DNA of 34,210 nt from Streptococcus penaeicida (GCF_002887775.1 NZ_LOCM01000010.1:1-34210); one strand, 5' to 3'; positions 24,393-34,210 are shown, counted from the first letter of the stretch. Notes: a model not told the origin generated them from the sequence alone. Program-made: numbers and translations.

Positions 24393-25604
24393 ATGGCATC
24401 TCCAAAGAGAAATCTAGAAAATAAATATGATTATGGCATTATTATTCCGGTGTCTTGTCTTCTTGTGATTGGCCTGGTTTCCATTTTTGTGGCAACCTAC
24501 CATGATTATCCCCATTTGTTGGCTAAAGTAATGATCCAACAAGTTTTATGGATTGCATTTGGTTCTTTTTTAGCCTATATTCTGATGTTTTTCACGACCA
24601 AATTTTTGTGGAAATTGACGCCCTTATTCTATTTACTTGGAATTGCTTTAATGGTTTTACCTCTCTTCTTTTTTAGTCCCCAGTTAGTTGCTGCTACGGG
24701 TGCTAAAAATTGGATTACCATTGGGTCAGTGACTCTCTTTCAACCATCAGAATTTATGAAAATCTCTTTCATTCTTGTTTTAGCGCGTTTAACAGTATGG
24801 TTTAAGGGACGAAAGGAAAGAGATAGCTTCAAAGACGACTGGAAGCTGCTAGGTTTTTATGCTTTGGTAACAATACCAGTTATGGTTTTATTGGCCTTGC
24901 AGAAAGATTTAGGAACGGCAATGGTCTTTATGGCGATATTAGCGGGTGTTGTCTTAATAGCAGGTATTTCCTGGTGGCTCTTGTTGCCTATTTTGATCAG
25001 TCTGATTGTGGCAATAGCTCTCTTTTTTACAGTTTTCTTAATGCCCAATGGCAAGGAATTTTTCTTTAATTTGGGGATGGATGCTTATCAGATCAACCGG
25101 ATTTCGGCTTTTTTAGCTCCTTTTGATTATTCAAAAACGATAGCCTATCAACAGACACAAAGTATGATTTCAATTGGTAGTGGTGGGATTTTTGGAAAAG
25201 GTTTTAACAAACTTGAATTACCAATTCCTGTTCGAGAAAGTGATATGATTTTCACAGTAATTGCGGAGAACTTCGGATTTATTGGTTCAGCTATTTTACT
25301 CATGTTATATTTGATTTTAATCTATCGGATGCTTAGAGTGACTTTAGAATCAAATAATTTATTTTATACCTATATTTCTACTGGTTTCATCATGATGATT
25401 CTCTTTCATATTTTTGAGAACATTGGAGCAGCATTGGGAATTTTACCCTTAACTGGTATTCCTCTACCTTTCATATCGCAAGGGGGGTCAGCTCTTATTT
25501 CCAACTTAATTGGTGTCGGTTTGATTCTATCAATGCATTATCAACATGTTTCTGCAAAAGATTTGCAAAACTATGAAAAAAAGGAAAATAATAAAGCTAT
25601 GTAG
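24393..25604 (+). CDS. rodA: RodA, SEDS peptidoglycan glycosyltransferase
   Basis: 403-aa polytopic membrane protein of the SEDS family, with about ten transmembrane segments, that polymerises lipid II during peripheral cell-wall growth together with a class B PBP. Family landmarks: ATGAKNWITIG and LFQPSEFMKIS in the first half, IPVRESDMIFTVIAENFGFIG, and the C-terminal GIPLPFISQGGSALISNLIG. It aligns by memory with pneumococcal RodA, not FtsW, and it sits upstream of the HAD-gyrB-ezrA block as in pneumococcus. The ribosome site is weak (AGTAGGG) and the promoter is unclear. A terminator follows. Confidence 0.93.
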   Translation: MASPKRNLENKYDYGIIIPVSCLLVIGLVSIFVATYHDYPHLLAKVMIQQVLWIAFGSFLAYILMFFTTKFLWKLTPLFYLLGIALMVLPLFFFSPQLVAATGAKNWITIGSVTLFQPSEFMKISFILVLARLTVWFKGRKERDSFKDDWKLLGFYALVTIPVMVLLALQKDLGTAMVFMAILAGVVLIAGISWWLLLPILISLIVAIALFFTVFLMPNGKEFFFNLGMDAYQINRISAFLAPFDYSKTIAYQQTQSMISIGSGGIFGKGFNKLELPIPVRESDMIFTVIAENFGFIGSAILLMLYLILIYRMLRVTLESNNLFYTYISTGFIMMILFHIFENIGAALGILPLTGIPLPFISQGGSALISNLIGVGLILSMHYQHVSAKDLQNYEKKENNKAM

Positions 25605-25615
25605 AAGTAAAAATA

Positions 25616-25660
25616 AGGACTTGCAAGGTCTAGATTTATCGAGTTTGCAAGCCTTTTATT
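25616..25660 (+). terminator. Terminator after rodA
   Basis: AGG-A-CTTGCAA (25616-25626) pairs with TTGCAAGCCT (25645-25654), with one bulged A and an 18-nt loop, followed by TTTATTTT. Confidence 0.75.
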
Positions 25661-25692
25661 TTGCCTTTATACTACAAAAAATGGCGAAAATA

Positions 25693-25701
25693 TGATATAA
25701 T
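25693..25701 (+). promoter_or_regulatory. Extended -10 directly before the HAD gene
   Basis: TGATATAAT ends 7 nt before ATG 25709; the transcript would begin at or next to that AUG. ATG 25703 would lie upstream of the transcription start. Confidence 0.65.
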
Positions 25702-25708
25702 TATGGCT

Positions 25709-26269
25709 ATGAACTATGACGTTTATATTTGGGATCTAGGTGGTACACTCTTGGATAATTATGAGACCTCAACTAAAGCCTTTGTTGAAACTTTGGCTGC
25801 TTACAACTTACCTGGAAATCATGATCAAGTCTATGCTAAATTAAAGGTATCTACAGAAGTTGCAGTAGCTACTTTTGCGCCTTTTGAAAGTAACTTTTTA
25901 AAAGATTATAAGAAACGGGAAGCCAGTGCTTTAGCTAATCCTATTTGGCGCCATGGGGCTCAAGAGGTTCTAGCAAAAATTACGAAAAGTGGTGGTCAAA
26001 ATTTTCTTATTTCTCATCGAGATGAGCAAGTCTTGCATCTATTAAGTCAGGCTCATTTGCTAGACTATTTTACCGAAATTATTACGTCAGGAAATGGCTT
26101 TGAACGCAAACCAAATCCAGAAAGTCTTTTTTACTTAAAAGAGAAGTACCAAATTCATAAAGCATTGGTCATCGGAGATCGACCAATAGATCGTCAAGCT
26201 GGACAAGCTGCAGGGTTTGATACCCTACTTGTCGATGAAAATAAGTCATTATTGGAGATAGTAAATTAA
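25709..26269 (+). CDS. HAD-superfamily phosphatase
   Basis: 186-aa cytosolic HAD hydrolase. Motif I is IWDLGGTLLDN, where the second Asp of the usual DxDGT is Gly, so the classical acid/base Asp is missing. Motif II is LISHRD, motif III the Lys in GFERKPNPES, and motif IV VIGDRPIDRQAGQAAG. The substrate is unknown. The frame is open further upstream (to 25661), but the family start MNYDVYIWDLGG and the promoter position favour ATG 25709. No ribosome site is present, suggesting a leaderless message. Its stop abuts the gyrB start, so it feeds into gyrB; this order is also found in pneumococcus. Confidence 0.88.
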   Translation: MNYDVYIWDLGGTLLDNYETSTKAFVETLAAYNLPGNHDQVYAKLKVSTEVAVATFAPFESNFLKDYKKREASALANPIWRHGAQEVLAKITKSGGQNFLISHRDEQVLHLLSQAHLLDYFTEIITSGNGFERKPNPESLFYLKEKYQIHKALVIGDRPIDRQAGQAAGFDTLLVDENKSLLEIVN

Positions 26270-28222
26270 ATGATTGAAGAAAATAAAGAACAAACTGAAA
26301 AAGTCCAAGAATATGATGCCAGTCAGATTCAAGTTTTAGAAGGACTTGAGGCTGTTCGTATGCGTCCTGGGATGTATATTGGATCAACATCTGCAGAAGG
26401 ACTTCACCATTTGGTCTGGGAAATTGTTGATAATTCGATTGATGAAGCACTAGCAGGATTTGCTAGTCATATTGAAGTTTTTATCGAAGAAGACAATTCC
26501 ATCACTGTTGTCGATGATGGACGTGGTATCCCAGTTGATATTCAAGCGAAAACGGGTCGACCTGCGGTTGAAACGGTCTTTACTGTTCTCCATGCTGGAG
26601 GTAAGTTCGGCGGTGGTGGCTACAAAGTATCTGGTGGATTGCACGGGGTGGGTTCTTCAGTTGTTAATGCCCTATCAACCCAACTTGATGTAAAAGTCTA
26701 TAAAAATGGTAAAATTCACTATCAAGAGTTCAAGCGAGGTGTAGTTGGGGACGACTTAAAAGTGATTGGTGATACTGATTTGACAGGTACAACTGTACAC
26801 TTCACACCAGATCCTGAAATCTTTACTGAAACAGTCGTTTTTAGCTTTGATAAATTAGCCAAACGGATTCAGGAGTTAGCCTTTCTTAACCGCGGTCTTC
26901 GAATTTCTATAACTGACCGTCGTGCTGACATGGAGCAGGCAAAAGACTTCCATTACGAAGGTGGTATTGCCTCTTATGTAGACTACCTCAACGAGAAGAA
27001 AGAAGTCATCATCGAAAGTCCTATTTATACGGATGGTGAAATGGATGGCATAGCCGTTGAAGTTGCCATGCAATACACAACAGGTTATCACGAGAATGTT
27101 ATGAGCTTTGCTAATAACATTCATACCCATGAAGGTGGAACGCACGAGCAAGGCTTCAGAACTGCTTTAACTAGGGTCATCAATGATTACGCCAAAAAGA
27201 ATAAAATTCTCAAAGAAAATGATGATAATTTAACGGGTGAAGATGTTCGTGAAGGGTTAACAGCAGTTATTTCTGTTAAACATCCAAATCCGCAATTTGA
27301 AGGCCAAACGAAAACAAAATTAGGAAATTCAGAAGTTGTTAAAATTACCAATCGTCTTTTCAGTGAAGCTTTCCAACGTTTCTTATTAGAAAATCCTCAA
27401 ATTGCGCGCAAGATTGTTGATAAGGGGATTCTTGCCTCAAAAGCACGCATTGCTGCTAAACGGGCTCGAGAAGTAACCCGTAAGAAATCAGGTCTTGAAA
27501 TCTCTAATTTACCCGGTAAATTAGCTGACTGTTCTTCAAATGATGCCAGTCAAAATGAGCTCTTTATCGTCGAAGGGGATTCTGCGGGTGGTTCTGCTAA
27601 ATCAGGTCGTAACCGTGAGTTCCAAGCTATTCTTCCAATTCGTGGTAAAATCCTTAACGTTGAAAAAGCTACCATGGATAAAATTTTGGCCAATGAAGAA
27701 ATTAGAAGTCTCTTTACTGCAATGGGAACTGGTTTTGGGTCTGAATTTGATGTTTCGAAAGCTCGTTATCAAAAATTAGTTATCATGACCGATGCCGATG
27801 TCGATGGGGCCCATATTCGAACCCTTCTTTTAACGCTTATTTATCGCTTTATGCGTCCCGTTTTAGAAGCAGGATTTGTTTATATCGCTCAACCGCCAAT
27901 TTATGGGGTTAAGGTTGGAAATGAAATTAAAGAATATATCCAACCAGGTGTTGACCAAGAAAATCAATTACAAGCTGCACTTGAAAAGTACAGTGTTGGT
28001 CGTTCTAAACCAACAGTTCAGCGCTATAAAGGTCTTGGAGAAATGGACGATCATCAATTGTGGGAAACAACTATGGATCCTGAAAATCGTTTGATGGCCA
28101 AAGTTACTGTTGATGACGCGGCTGAAGCTGATAAAGTTTTCGATATGTTGATGGGTGATAGAGTTGAACCTCGACGTGAATTTATTGAGGAAAATGCTGT
28201 CTATAGTACGCTTGATATTTAG
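26270..28222 (+). CDS. gyrB: DNA gyrase subunit B
   Basis: 650-aa ATPase subunit of DNA gyrase, which with GyrA introduces negative supercoils. GHKL ATPase motifs: [20 protein letters not shown] and [15 protein letters not shown]. The Toprim domain has [13 protein letters not shown] and the metal-binding [20 protein letters not shown] and a C-terminal [13 protein letters not shown] end ([11 protein letters not shown]) are typical. ATG follows the HAD stop with no gap, with GGAG inside the end of that gene. ParE is excluded mainly by context and the N-terminus. Confidence 0.95.
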   Translation: MIEENKEQTEKVQEYDASQIQVLEGLEAVRMRPGMYIGSTSAEGLHHLVWEIVDNSIDEALAGFASHIEVFIEEDNSITVVDDGRGIPVDIQAKTGRPAVETVFTVLHAGGKFGGGGYKVSGGLHGVGSSVVNALSTQLDVKVYKNGKIHYQEFKRGVVGDDLKVIGDTDLTGTTVHFTPDPEIFTETVVFSFDKLAKRIQELAFLNRGLRISITDRRADMEQAKDFHYEGGIASYVDYLNEKKEVIIESPIYTDGEMDGIAVEVAMQYTTGYHENVMSFANNIHTHEGGTHEQGFRTALTRVINDYAKKNKILKENDDNLTGEDVREGLTAVISVKHPNPQFEGQTKTKLGNSEVVKITNRLFSEAFQRFLLENPQIARKIVDKGILASKARIAAKRAREVTRKKSGLEISNLPGKLADCSSNDASQNELFIVEGDSAGGSAKSGRNREFQAILPIRGKILNVEKATMDKILANEEIRSLFTAMGTGFGSEFDVSKARYQKLVIMTDADVDGAHIRTLLLTLIYRFMRPVLEAGFVYIAQPPIYGVKVGNEIKEYIQPGVDQENQLQAALEKYSVGRSKPTVQRYKGLGEMDDHQLWETTMDPENRLMAKVTVDDAAEADKVFDMLMGDRVEPRREFIEENAVYSTLDI

Positions 28223-28233
28223 TGAAATAACTT

Positions 28234-28262
28234 TTGAAAAGCGCTTTAAAGTATGTTATAAT
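28234..28262 (+). promoter_or_regulatory. ezrA promoter
   Basis: TTGAAA (28234-28239), 17 nt, TATAAT (28257-28262) with TGT before it: near consensus. A palindrome AAAGCGCTTT (28238-28247) lies at the -35 edge. Confidence 0.85.
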
Positions 28263-28302
28263 CGTAACGTTATAATGCATTTTTTATAAATTTTAATAAA
28301 AG

Positions 28303-28349
28303 GCGATAAACCGTATTATCAGGTGAGTATATAAAAGATGATTTATCGC
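28303..28349 (+). promoter_or_regulatory. Hairpin in the ezrA leader
   Basis: GCGATAAA (28303-28310) pairs perfectly with TTTATCGC (28342-28349), ending just before the AAGGAG ribosome site. It lies in a leader of about 98 nt. It might influence ribosome access. Confidence 0.4.
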
Positions 28350-28366
28350 ATAATAAGGAGATTAAG

Positions 28367-30091
28367 ATGTCAAGCGGAATTATTTTGCTAATTGTAGCTA
28401 TAGTCCTACTTGTGATTATTGCCTATCTAATTGGGGTTATTATTAGAAAACGTAATGATTCATTGATTAGCAGTTTAGAAGATAGAAAAGTAGAACTTTT
28501 TGGCTTGCCCGTTAATGATGAGATTGAAGAAGTGAAATCTCTACATTTGATTGGTCAGAGTCAAACCTCTTTCAGAGAATGGAATCAAAAATGGGTTGAT
28601 TTAACTGTTAATTCATTTGCTGATATTGAAAACCATTTATTTGAAGCTGAAAAATTAAACGATACTTTTAATTTTATTCGCGCCAAGCATGAGATTAGCA
28701 ATGTTGAAAGTCAATTAAATGTCGTTGAAGAAGACATTCAATCCATTCGCGAAGCTTTGAGCATCCTCAAAGAACAAGAGGAAAAAAATAGTGCACGTGT
28801 TACTCATGCTCTAGACTTATATGAAAACTTACAAGAATGGATTTCTGAACATGATGATCAATTCGGGACAACTAAGCCTGAAATTGAAAAACAAATGAAA
28901 AACATCGAAACTGAGTTTTCTCAATTTGTAACTTTGAACTCAACAGGTGACCCAGTAGAAGCATCTGAAGTTCTTGATCGTGCTGAAGAGCATACAATTG
29001 CTTTAGGTCAGATTACAGAACAAATTCCAGCTATTGTTGAAAAATTGGAAAAAGATTTTCCAGAACAATTGGATGATTTGGAATCAGGTTATCGTCGTCT
29101 CCTAGAGGAAAATTATCATTTTGCTGAGTCAAATATTGAGGCTCGTTTCCAAGAAATTCGCGAAGCTATTCGTACCAATGCTTCAGAATTAGTCAGTCTT
29201 GACTTGGATCGTGCACGTGAAGATAACGACCATATTCAAGAGCGCATTGATTCCTTATATGATCTCTTCGAACGTGAAATCAAATCACACAAACAAGTTG
29301 TCAAAGACAGTAAAATTATCCCTTCATATTTAGCTCATGCTAAAGAAAATAATCAAAAATTAAGTGATGAAATGACTCGTCTTTCTCGAAAATACATTAT
29401 TAACGAGACTCAATCTGCAAATGTCAAAGCTTTTGATAAAGAAATTCAAGATGTTGAAGATAATGCACTTGAGTTGGCTGAGGATGTGACAGCTCAAGAA
29501 GTTCCATATTCAGAATTAGAAAAACTTTTTGATAAACATTTGAAAAAATTGGCGACTGTTGAAGCTGGTCAAATGGAAGTTTTCGAAGCCATTAAAGATA
29601 TTGAAGCAACGGAAGCAAAAGCACGTAAAGATGCAGATATCTATGTAGCACAATTACATATGATCAAACGCTTTATGGAAAAACGTCATTTACCAGGGAT
29701 TCCTCAGGATTACTTAAATGTCTTCTTTACAACATCATCTCAACTTGAAGCCTTGATGGATGAATTAAGTAAAGGTAAAATTGATATTGAGGCCATTACG
29801 AGACTGTCTAATATTGCTCAAGCATCAATTGCTAATTTAGAAGATTATAGTTACCAAGTTGTTGGGAATGCAACCTTAACTGAGCAACTTTTACAGTACT
29901 CTAACCGTTACCGTAGTTTCGAACCTGGTGTCCAACATGCCTTTGAAGTTGCTATGCAGCTCTTTGAAGTTGATTGTGACTACCAAGCATCATTTGATGA
30001 AATTTCATATGCTTTAGAAACCGTTGAGCCAGGAGTTACGGATCGCTTCGTTAATTCCTATGAACGGACAAAAGAACGCATTCGTTTTTAA
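28367..30091 (+). CDS. ezrA: Septation ring regulator EzrA
   Basis: 574-aa single-pass membrane protein. The N-terminal segment (about 4-26, [20 protein letters not shown]) is the anchor, followed by IIRKRND. The rest is cytoplasmic and predicted helical with spectrin-like coiled-coil repeats rich in Glu/Gln/Leu. EzrA binds FtsZ, limits Z-ring formation at wrong sites and in cocci coordinates septal and peripheral wall synthesis. Length fits the family. It has a near-consensus promoter and a strong ribosome site, and a strong terminator follows. The neighbourhood links it with rodA and gyrB. Confidence 0.95.
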   Translation: MSSGIILLIVAIVLLVIIAYLIGVIIRKRNDSLISSLEDRKVELFGLPVNDEIEEVKSLHLIGQSQTSFREWNQKWVDLTVNSFADIENHLFEAEKLNDTFNFIRAKHEISNVESQLNVVEEDIQSIREALSILKEQEEKNSARVTHALDLYENLQEWISEHDDQFGTTKPEIEKQMKNIETEFSQFVTLNSTGDPVEASEVLDRAEEHTIALGQITEQIPAIVEKLEKDFPEQLDDLESGYRRLLEENYHFAESNIEARFQEIREAIRTNASELVSLDLDRAREDNDHIQERIDSLYDLFEREIKSHKQVVKDSKIIPSYLAHAKENNQKLSDEMTRLSRKYIINETQSANVKAFDKEIQDVEDNALELAEDVTAQEVPYSELEKLFDKHLKKLATVEAGQMEVFEAIKDIEATEAKARKDADIYVAQLHMIKRFMEKRHLPGIPQDYLNVFFTTSSQLEALMDELSKGKIDIEAITRLSNIAQASIANLEDYSYQVVGNATLTEQLLQYSNRYRSFEPGVQHAFEVAMQLFEVDCDYQASFDEISYALETVEPGVTDRFVNSYERTKERIRF

Positions 30092-30092
30092 T

Positions 30093-30122
30093 AGTTTGAG
30101 CCGCCTGGCTCAAACTTTTTTT
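30093..30122 (+). terminator. Terminator after ezrA
   Basis: Ten-bp perfect stem (30093-30102 with 30107-30116), four-base loop, then seven or more T. Confidence 0.95.
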
Positions 30123-30191
30123 CGCTAAACTTGCTAGGAAATGAAAAATTATATAGAATGAATGAATACCTTAAGAATAGTAGGGAGTTTT

Positions 30192-30854
30192 ATGGGAAAA
30201 GTAAAAGGATTACTGGTCATGGATGTTGACTCTACCTTGATTCAAGAAGAAGTCATTGATCTTTTAGGAAATCAGATTGGTTTTGGTGAGCAGATTGCAG
30301 AAATTACAGAAAAAGCTATGAATGGAGAGCTTGATTTTGAAGCTGCTCTGAAGGCGAGAGTTGCCTTATTAAAAGGTTTACCTGAGACTATTTTTGATAC
30401 AGTCTATCACCAAATTCATTTCCAAAAAGGGGCGAAAGAACTTGTTGATTATTTACATGCAAAGGATTATAAAATTGGTCTGGTTTCGGGTGGTTTTCAT
30501 GAAACTGTTGACCGCCTAGCCAGAGAGTTGGGCATTGATTATGTCACAGCCAATCGTCTTGAAATTGTCGAAGGCACTTTGTCAGGCCAGGTCACTGGAC
30601 CTATTGTTACCAAAGAAGTCAAAGTTCAGAAATTACAAGAATGGGCCCATCTCAATCATCTTCCTCTGTCTGCGACGATTGCCATGGGCGATGGTGCAAA
30701 TGATCTTCCAATGATTCACAAAGCAGGCCTAGGTGTAGCGTTTTGTGCAAAGGAACTTGTTCGTCAGGAAGCTCCAAATCGAATTGATGTTGCTGATTTG
30801 ACGGCTTTGATTCCACTGATCGAAAAGAGAGAGAATGACAATGAATCGTATTAA
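30192..30854 (+). CDS. serB: Phosphoserine phosphatase
   Basis: 220-aa HAD-family phosphatase for the last step of serine synthesis. Motif I is MDVDSTLIQEEVIDLL (nucleophile D11, acid D13), motif II VSGGFHETV, motif III the Lys in EVKVQKLQEW, and motif IV AMGDGANDLPMI. The frame is open from 30162, but AGGGAG just upstream of ATG 30192 and the family start support the shorter form. It is the first of three overlapping genes (VOC, DUF1697). SerA and SerC are not in the window. Confidence 0.92.
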   Translation: MGKVKGLLVMDVDSTLIQEEVIDLLGNQIGFGEQIAEITEKAMNGELDFEAALKARVALLKGLPETIFDTVYHQIHFQKGAKELVDYLHAKDYKIGLVSGGFHETVDRLARELGIDYVTANRLEIVEGTLSGQVTGPIVTKEVKVQKLQEWAHLNHLPLSATIAMGDGANDLPMIHKAGLGVAFCAKELVRQEAPNRIDVADLTALIPLIEKRENDNESY

Positions 30855-31272
30855 TTTAATTTGTTTAGGTGTTCGCGATATGGCTAAGTCCGTGGCCTTT
30901 TACCGGGAAGGTTTAGGATTTGAAAGTAAGGAAACAAGCTCCAACCCTGATGTCATCTTTTTCAGTAACGGAGGAACGAAGTTGGAGTTGTTTCCAATTG
31001 CTGAGCTGGCAAAAGACTTTGGTTCTGGGCTACCAACTCTTGCAGAGGGACATTTTAACGGCATGACCCTTGCCTATAATGTTAAGGAAAAGCAAGAAGT
31101 CTTAGAGGTGCTAGAATTAGCCCGTCAGGCTGGCGCAACAATCTTGAAGGAACCACAAGAAGTCTTTTGGGGCGGCTACCATGCCTACTTTGCGGATCCA
31201 GACAATTATGTTTGGGAAGTTTGCTGGAACCTTTTTATGCCTTTTGACGAAAATGATATGGTGATTGTTTAA
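30841..31272 (+). CDS. VOC-family (glyoxalase/dioxygenase-fold) protein
   Basis: 143-aa protein of the vicinal oxygen chelate superfamily with two beta-alpha-beta-beta-beta modules. The pattern NRINLICLGVRDMAKSVAFY is the first module start and HAYFADPDNYVWEVCWN the second-module end; the first metal-ligand His of glyoxalase I is absent (ICLGV), so it is not a classical GloA. ATG 30841 is chosen over 30835 because the AGAGAG site is then about 8 nt away. It overlaps the serB end by 14 nt and the next gene by 1 nt. Substrate unknown. Confidence 0.82.
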   Translation: MNRINLICLGVRDMAKSVAFYREGLGFESKETSSNPDVIFFSNGGTKLELFPIAELAKDFGSGLPTLAEGHFNGMTLAYNVKEKQEVLEVLELARQAGATILKEPQEVFWGGYHAYFADPDNYVWEVCWNLFMPFDENDMVIV

Positions 31273-31808
31273 TGACTGACTACATTTTATTACTTAGAGG
31301 GATTAATGTCGGTGGTCATCATAAAGTTTCCATGGCCATATTAAAAAGTCAATTAGAAGAAGCCTCATTTGAAGCAGTATCTTCCTATATCAATAGTGGA
31401 AATCTTCTTTTTTCTTCAGACTTACTAGAAAAGGAAATTATTACTCGAATCAAGAGCATATTCGAGAATGATTATGATTTTCCAATCCCATTTTTACTCT
31501 TAAATAAAGCAGACTACCAAGAAGAATTTTCACAATTACCAGACTGGTGGTCCAAAGACCACTTTCGAAAGAATGTTCTCTTTTTTCTGCCAACTACAGA
31601 GAAAGAAATGATTGATCAATTTATGAATCAACTTGACTTGAAAACTGGTGAAGTCCTTTATCGAGGGCAGTTCGCATTGTATTGGACGATTGATAAAGAA
31701 GAAAATTATGCAAAATCTTACTATCACTCCCAATTGGCTAAACAAAAATTATATAAAGAAGTCAGTATTCGAAATGGAAAAACCAGTTTGTACCTTGCGA
31801 CAACTTAA
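31272..31808 (+). CDS. DUF1697 family protein
   Basis: 178-aa soluble protein. YILLLRGINVGGHHKVSM at the start and SYINSGNLLFSS are the DUF1697 (PF08002) signature, as are FRKNVLFFLP and the C-terminal RNGKTSLYLA. The family has no established activity. It starts on the last base of the VOC stop, so translation is probably coupled. A terminator follows directly after the stop codon. Confidence 0.85.
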   Translation: MTDYILLLRGINVGGHHKVSMAILKSQLEEASFEAVSSYINSGNLLFSSDLLEKEIITRIKSIFENDYDFPIPFLLLNKADYQEEFSQLPDWWSKDHFRKNVLFFLPTTEKEMIDQFMNQLDLKTGEVLYRGQFALYWTIDKEENYAKSYYHSQLAKQKLYKEVSIRNGKTSLYLATT

Positions 31809-31839
31809 AAAGAAGCCGGCAATGGCTTCTTTCGTTTTA
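31809..31839 (+). terminator. Terminator after the DUF1697 gene
   Basis: Nine-bp stem (31809-31817 with 31824-31832), then CGTTTTAT. Confidence 0.8.
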
Positions 31840-31854
31840 TACAATTTAAGAAAA

Positions 31855-32310
31855 CTAATCTTGTTTACCAAAGAGATTCTGCCAGAAGGATGGCTTAGAT
31901 TTTTTGTCTTTTGTTGAATGGCCCTGCTGGTTAAGTGAAGATGAAATGGACGTTTCGTTCAAATTGACGGCGTGATCCGTATGGAGAACGAGTGCAAATG
32001 GTGAATGGGCCCCAGTTTCATCAACAATAGTAGTAGCGATATTCTTTTTGCTAGCCATCTTCATATAACTCATTTGATATTGAGATTCCAACTCAGAGGA
32101 CAGTTTTAAAGAGAGTGGTTCATATTTTTCAACCAGACTTGGCAATAAGCGTTCAAATTCTAACTTGGCAATATCGTTTTCAATTCCTTCTAAAGGAATG
32201 GTTAATAAGACACGTTCTGAAAATGTACCAAGATAATAACGCTGTTGATCTGGATCAAAACGGTGTTCACCCGTCGCACTCTGCATAACTTTTTTATCTA
32301 ATGAGTCCAT
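31855..32310 (-). CDS. YueI family protein (DUF1694)
   Basis: 151-aa acidic protein of the YueI/DUF1694 family, recognised by QQRYYLGTFSERVLLTIPLE near the N-terminus. The last 35 residues are low-complexity and polar, ending in FWQNLFGKQD. Function unknown. AAGGAGG lies 7 nt before ATG 32310 and a TATAAT box at 32350-32345. It is a single gene, convergent with DUF1697 and divergent from eno. Confidence 0.8.
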   Translation of the reverse strand: MDSLDKKVMQSATGEHRFDPDQQRYYLGTFSERVLLTIPLEGIENDIAKLEFERLLPSLVEKYEPLSLKLSSELESQYQMSYMKMASKKNIATTIVDETGAHSPFALVLHTDHAVNLNETSISSSLNQQGHSTKDKKSKPSFWQNLFGKQD

Positions 32311-32344
32311 ATGCGCCTCCTTAAGCTAGTTTAAACATAACTTC

Positions 32345-32350
32345 ATTATA
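32345..32350 (-). promoter_or_regulatory. -10 box of the yueI gene
   Basis: Minus-strand TATAAT, 34 nt before the start codon; -35 weak (TAGCTT). Confidence 0.5.
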
Positions 32351-32469
32351 CTTACTTTTTAATTAAAAAGCTATTAAAAGCCGTATTCAGTTTATTTCTG
32401 TAAATTTCAGAAAAAATTGAAAATGTCATTTGTAAGTTAGTGATTTTTTTCATTAATACGCTTTTTAAG

Positions 32470-32498
32470 TTGAAACCACATGTCATTTGTGGTATTAT
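32470..32498 (+). promoter_or_regulatory. Enolase promoter with dyad in the spacer
   Basis: TTGAAA (32470-32475), 17 nt, TATTAT (32493-32498) with TGG before it. The spacer contains the perfect dyad ACCACA-N7-TGTGGT (32475-32493), a possible operator. Confidence 0.75.
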
Positions 32499-32508
32499 TA
32501 ACTTGTAA

Positions 32509-33846
<1,338 letters not shown>

Positions 33847-33863
33847 ATTAGGCGGTAAGAACA

Positions 33864-33963
33864 GAAATCGGTCATTCGCAGAATGCGATTTCGTTGTCGC
33901 ACCCCCGTCAGGCTGACTAGAATGGTCACGACATTAGGAGTGATCATTCAGACAGCTACGACG
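33864..33963 (+). ncRNA. Multi-helix structured region downstream of eno
   Basis: Hairpin 1: GAAATCG 33864-33870 with CGATTTC 33886-33892, capped by CATTC/GAATG with loop GCA. Then a possible multi-branch: CGTTGT 33892-33897 with ACGACG 33958-33963 enclosing GTCA/TGAC (33907-33917) and AATGGTCAC 33921-33929 with GTGATCATT 33940-33948. It lies between the eno stop and its terminator, so it would be part of the eno 3' UTR or a processed RNA. The 300 bases after eno contain no convincing gene. Confidence 0.4.
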
Positions 33964-33980
33964 CAAAAGTGATAGAATAG

Positions 33981-34008
33981 AAAGCTTGGGAAATCCCAAG
34001 CTTTTTTC
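33981..34008 (+). terminator. Terminator after eno
   Basis: Ten-bp perfect stem (33981-33990 with 33995-34004), loop AAAT, T run. Confidence 0.95.
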
Positions 34009-34080
34009 TTTCTAAACGATTAAAATTAATTGTGGACTAATTTATCCTGAGCTAATTTATTAGCGAGGTAAAATTATTGA

Positions 34081-34104
34081 AGAGAGGCTGGGACAAAAGT
34101 CTTC
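34081..34104 (+). repeat. Right-edge copy of the 15-nt repeat
   Basis: CTGGGACAAAAGTCT (34088-34102) is the exact inverse of 105-119. It lies just outside the hairpin that ends the transposase-like frame, where an insertion-sequence end might be. Confidence 0.5.
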
Positions 34105-34114
34105 ATAACTAATA

Positions 34115-34151
34115 AAAACAGAGACTCACGTTTGATGTGATTCTCTGTTTT
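34115..34151. terminator. Hairpin at the end of the transposase-like frame
   Basis: AAAACAGAGA (34115-34124) pairs with TCTCTGTTTT (34142-34151), one mismatch, then TCAC/GTGA. A and T runs flank it, so it can work in both directions. Confidence 0.75.
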
Positions 34152-34210
34152 TAATTTCTTATCATTCTCTTATTGTATTTCAGTAGATTATTGGCCATGA
34201 GGACCAAACC
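34151..34210 (-). CDS. C-terminal fragment of a transposase (IS1182-like), cut by the window edge
   Basis: The minus strand from the window end reads GLVLMANNLLKYNKRMIRN and then stops (TAA at 34153-34151). ANNLLKY near the C-terminus is what I recall from IS1182-type transposases. Only 19 residues are visible, so family and integrity are uncertain; the rest is outside the window. Confidence 0.45.
   Translation of the reverse strand, partial: GLVLMANNLLKYNKRMIRN

Overview
The window looks like a piece of the core chromosome of a low-GC pyogenic-group Streptococcus. The evidence is gene content and order: rapZ-yvcK-whiA, pepD, adcA (a ZnuA-ZinT fusion), rpmE2, flavodoxin, chorismate mutase, CLC transporter, rplS, tRNA-Arg, rodA, HAD phosphatase, gyrB, ezrA, serB and eno. 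I recall this order from S. pyogenes and its relatives; no comparison was run. The species (S. iniae, parauberis, uberis, porcinus type) cannot be fixed by reading.

Layout. 1-1700: a minus-strand pair, a metallo-beta-lactamase-fold hydrolase downstream of an esterase. 1760-7050: dinG (broken by a frameshift near 3790), then aspB-asnS, which make aspartate and charge tRNA-Asn. 7050-8050: a DUF1003 membrane protein behind a foldable leader. 8130-11030: the overlapping operon rapZ-yvcK-whiA. 11058-14900: pepD, then a zinc-homeostasis block of adcA with two clear AdcR boxes, a small TM2 protein and the zinc-free L31 paralogue rpmE2 on the other strand. 14976-16400: a DHH phosphodiesterase and a GNAT on the minus strand. 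16440-18411: an amino-acid-binding lipoprotein behind ARG-box-like sites, followed by an orphan hisC. 18410-20969: a nu-class-like GST (minus), adenosine deaminase and flavodoxin. 21033-22506: chorismate mutase overlapping a CLC protein with fluoride-antiporter-type motifs. 22510-23457: rplS with its leader, then 477 bases without a gene. 23458-30122: a TIM-barrel-like protein, tRNA-Arg(CCU), rodA, HAD, gyrB and ezrA. 30192-32310: serB, VOC, DUF1697, and yueI on the minus strand. 32470-34008: eno and a structured 3' region. The window ends in the tail of what looks like an IS1182-type transposase.

Most noteworthy: two tandem elements of about 135 nt after rplS (22994-23290) share one secondary structure although their paired bases differ, and each ends in a terminator-like hairpin. 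This covariation suggests a structured RNA family that I cannot name. Other points are a second multi-helix region after eno, probable leaderless transcripts for dinG and the HAD gene, a cysteine-free AdcA that cannot be a lipoprotein, possible ArgR sites ahead of the binding protein and hisC, and a 15-nt sequence repeated in inverse orientation at both window edges. I saw no CRISPR array, prophage, rRNA or replication origin.
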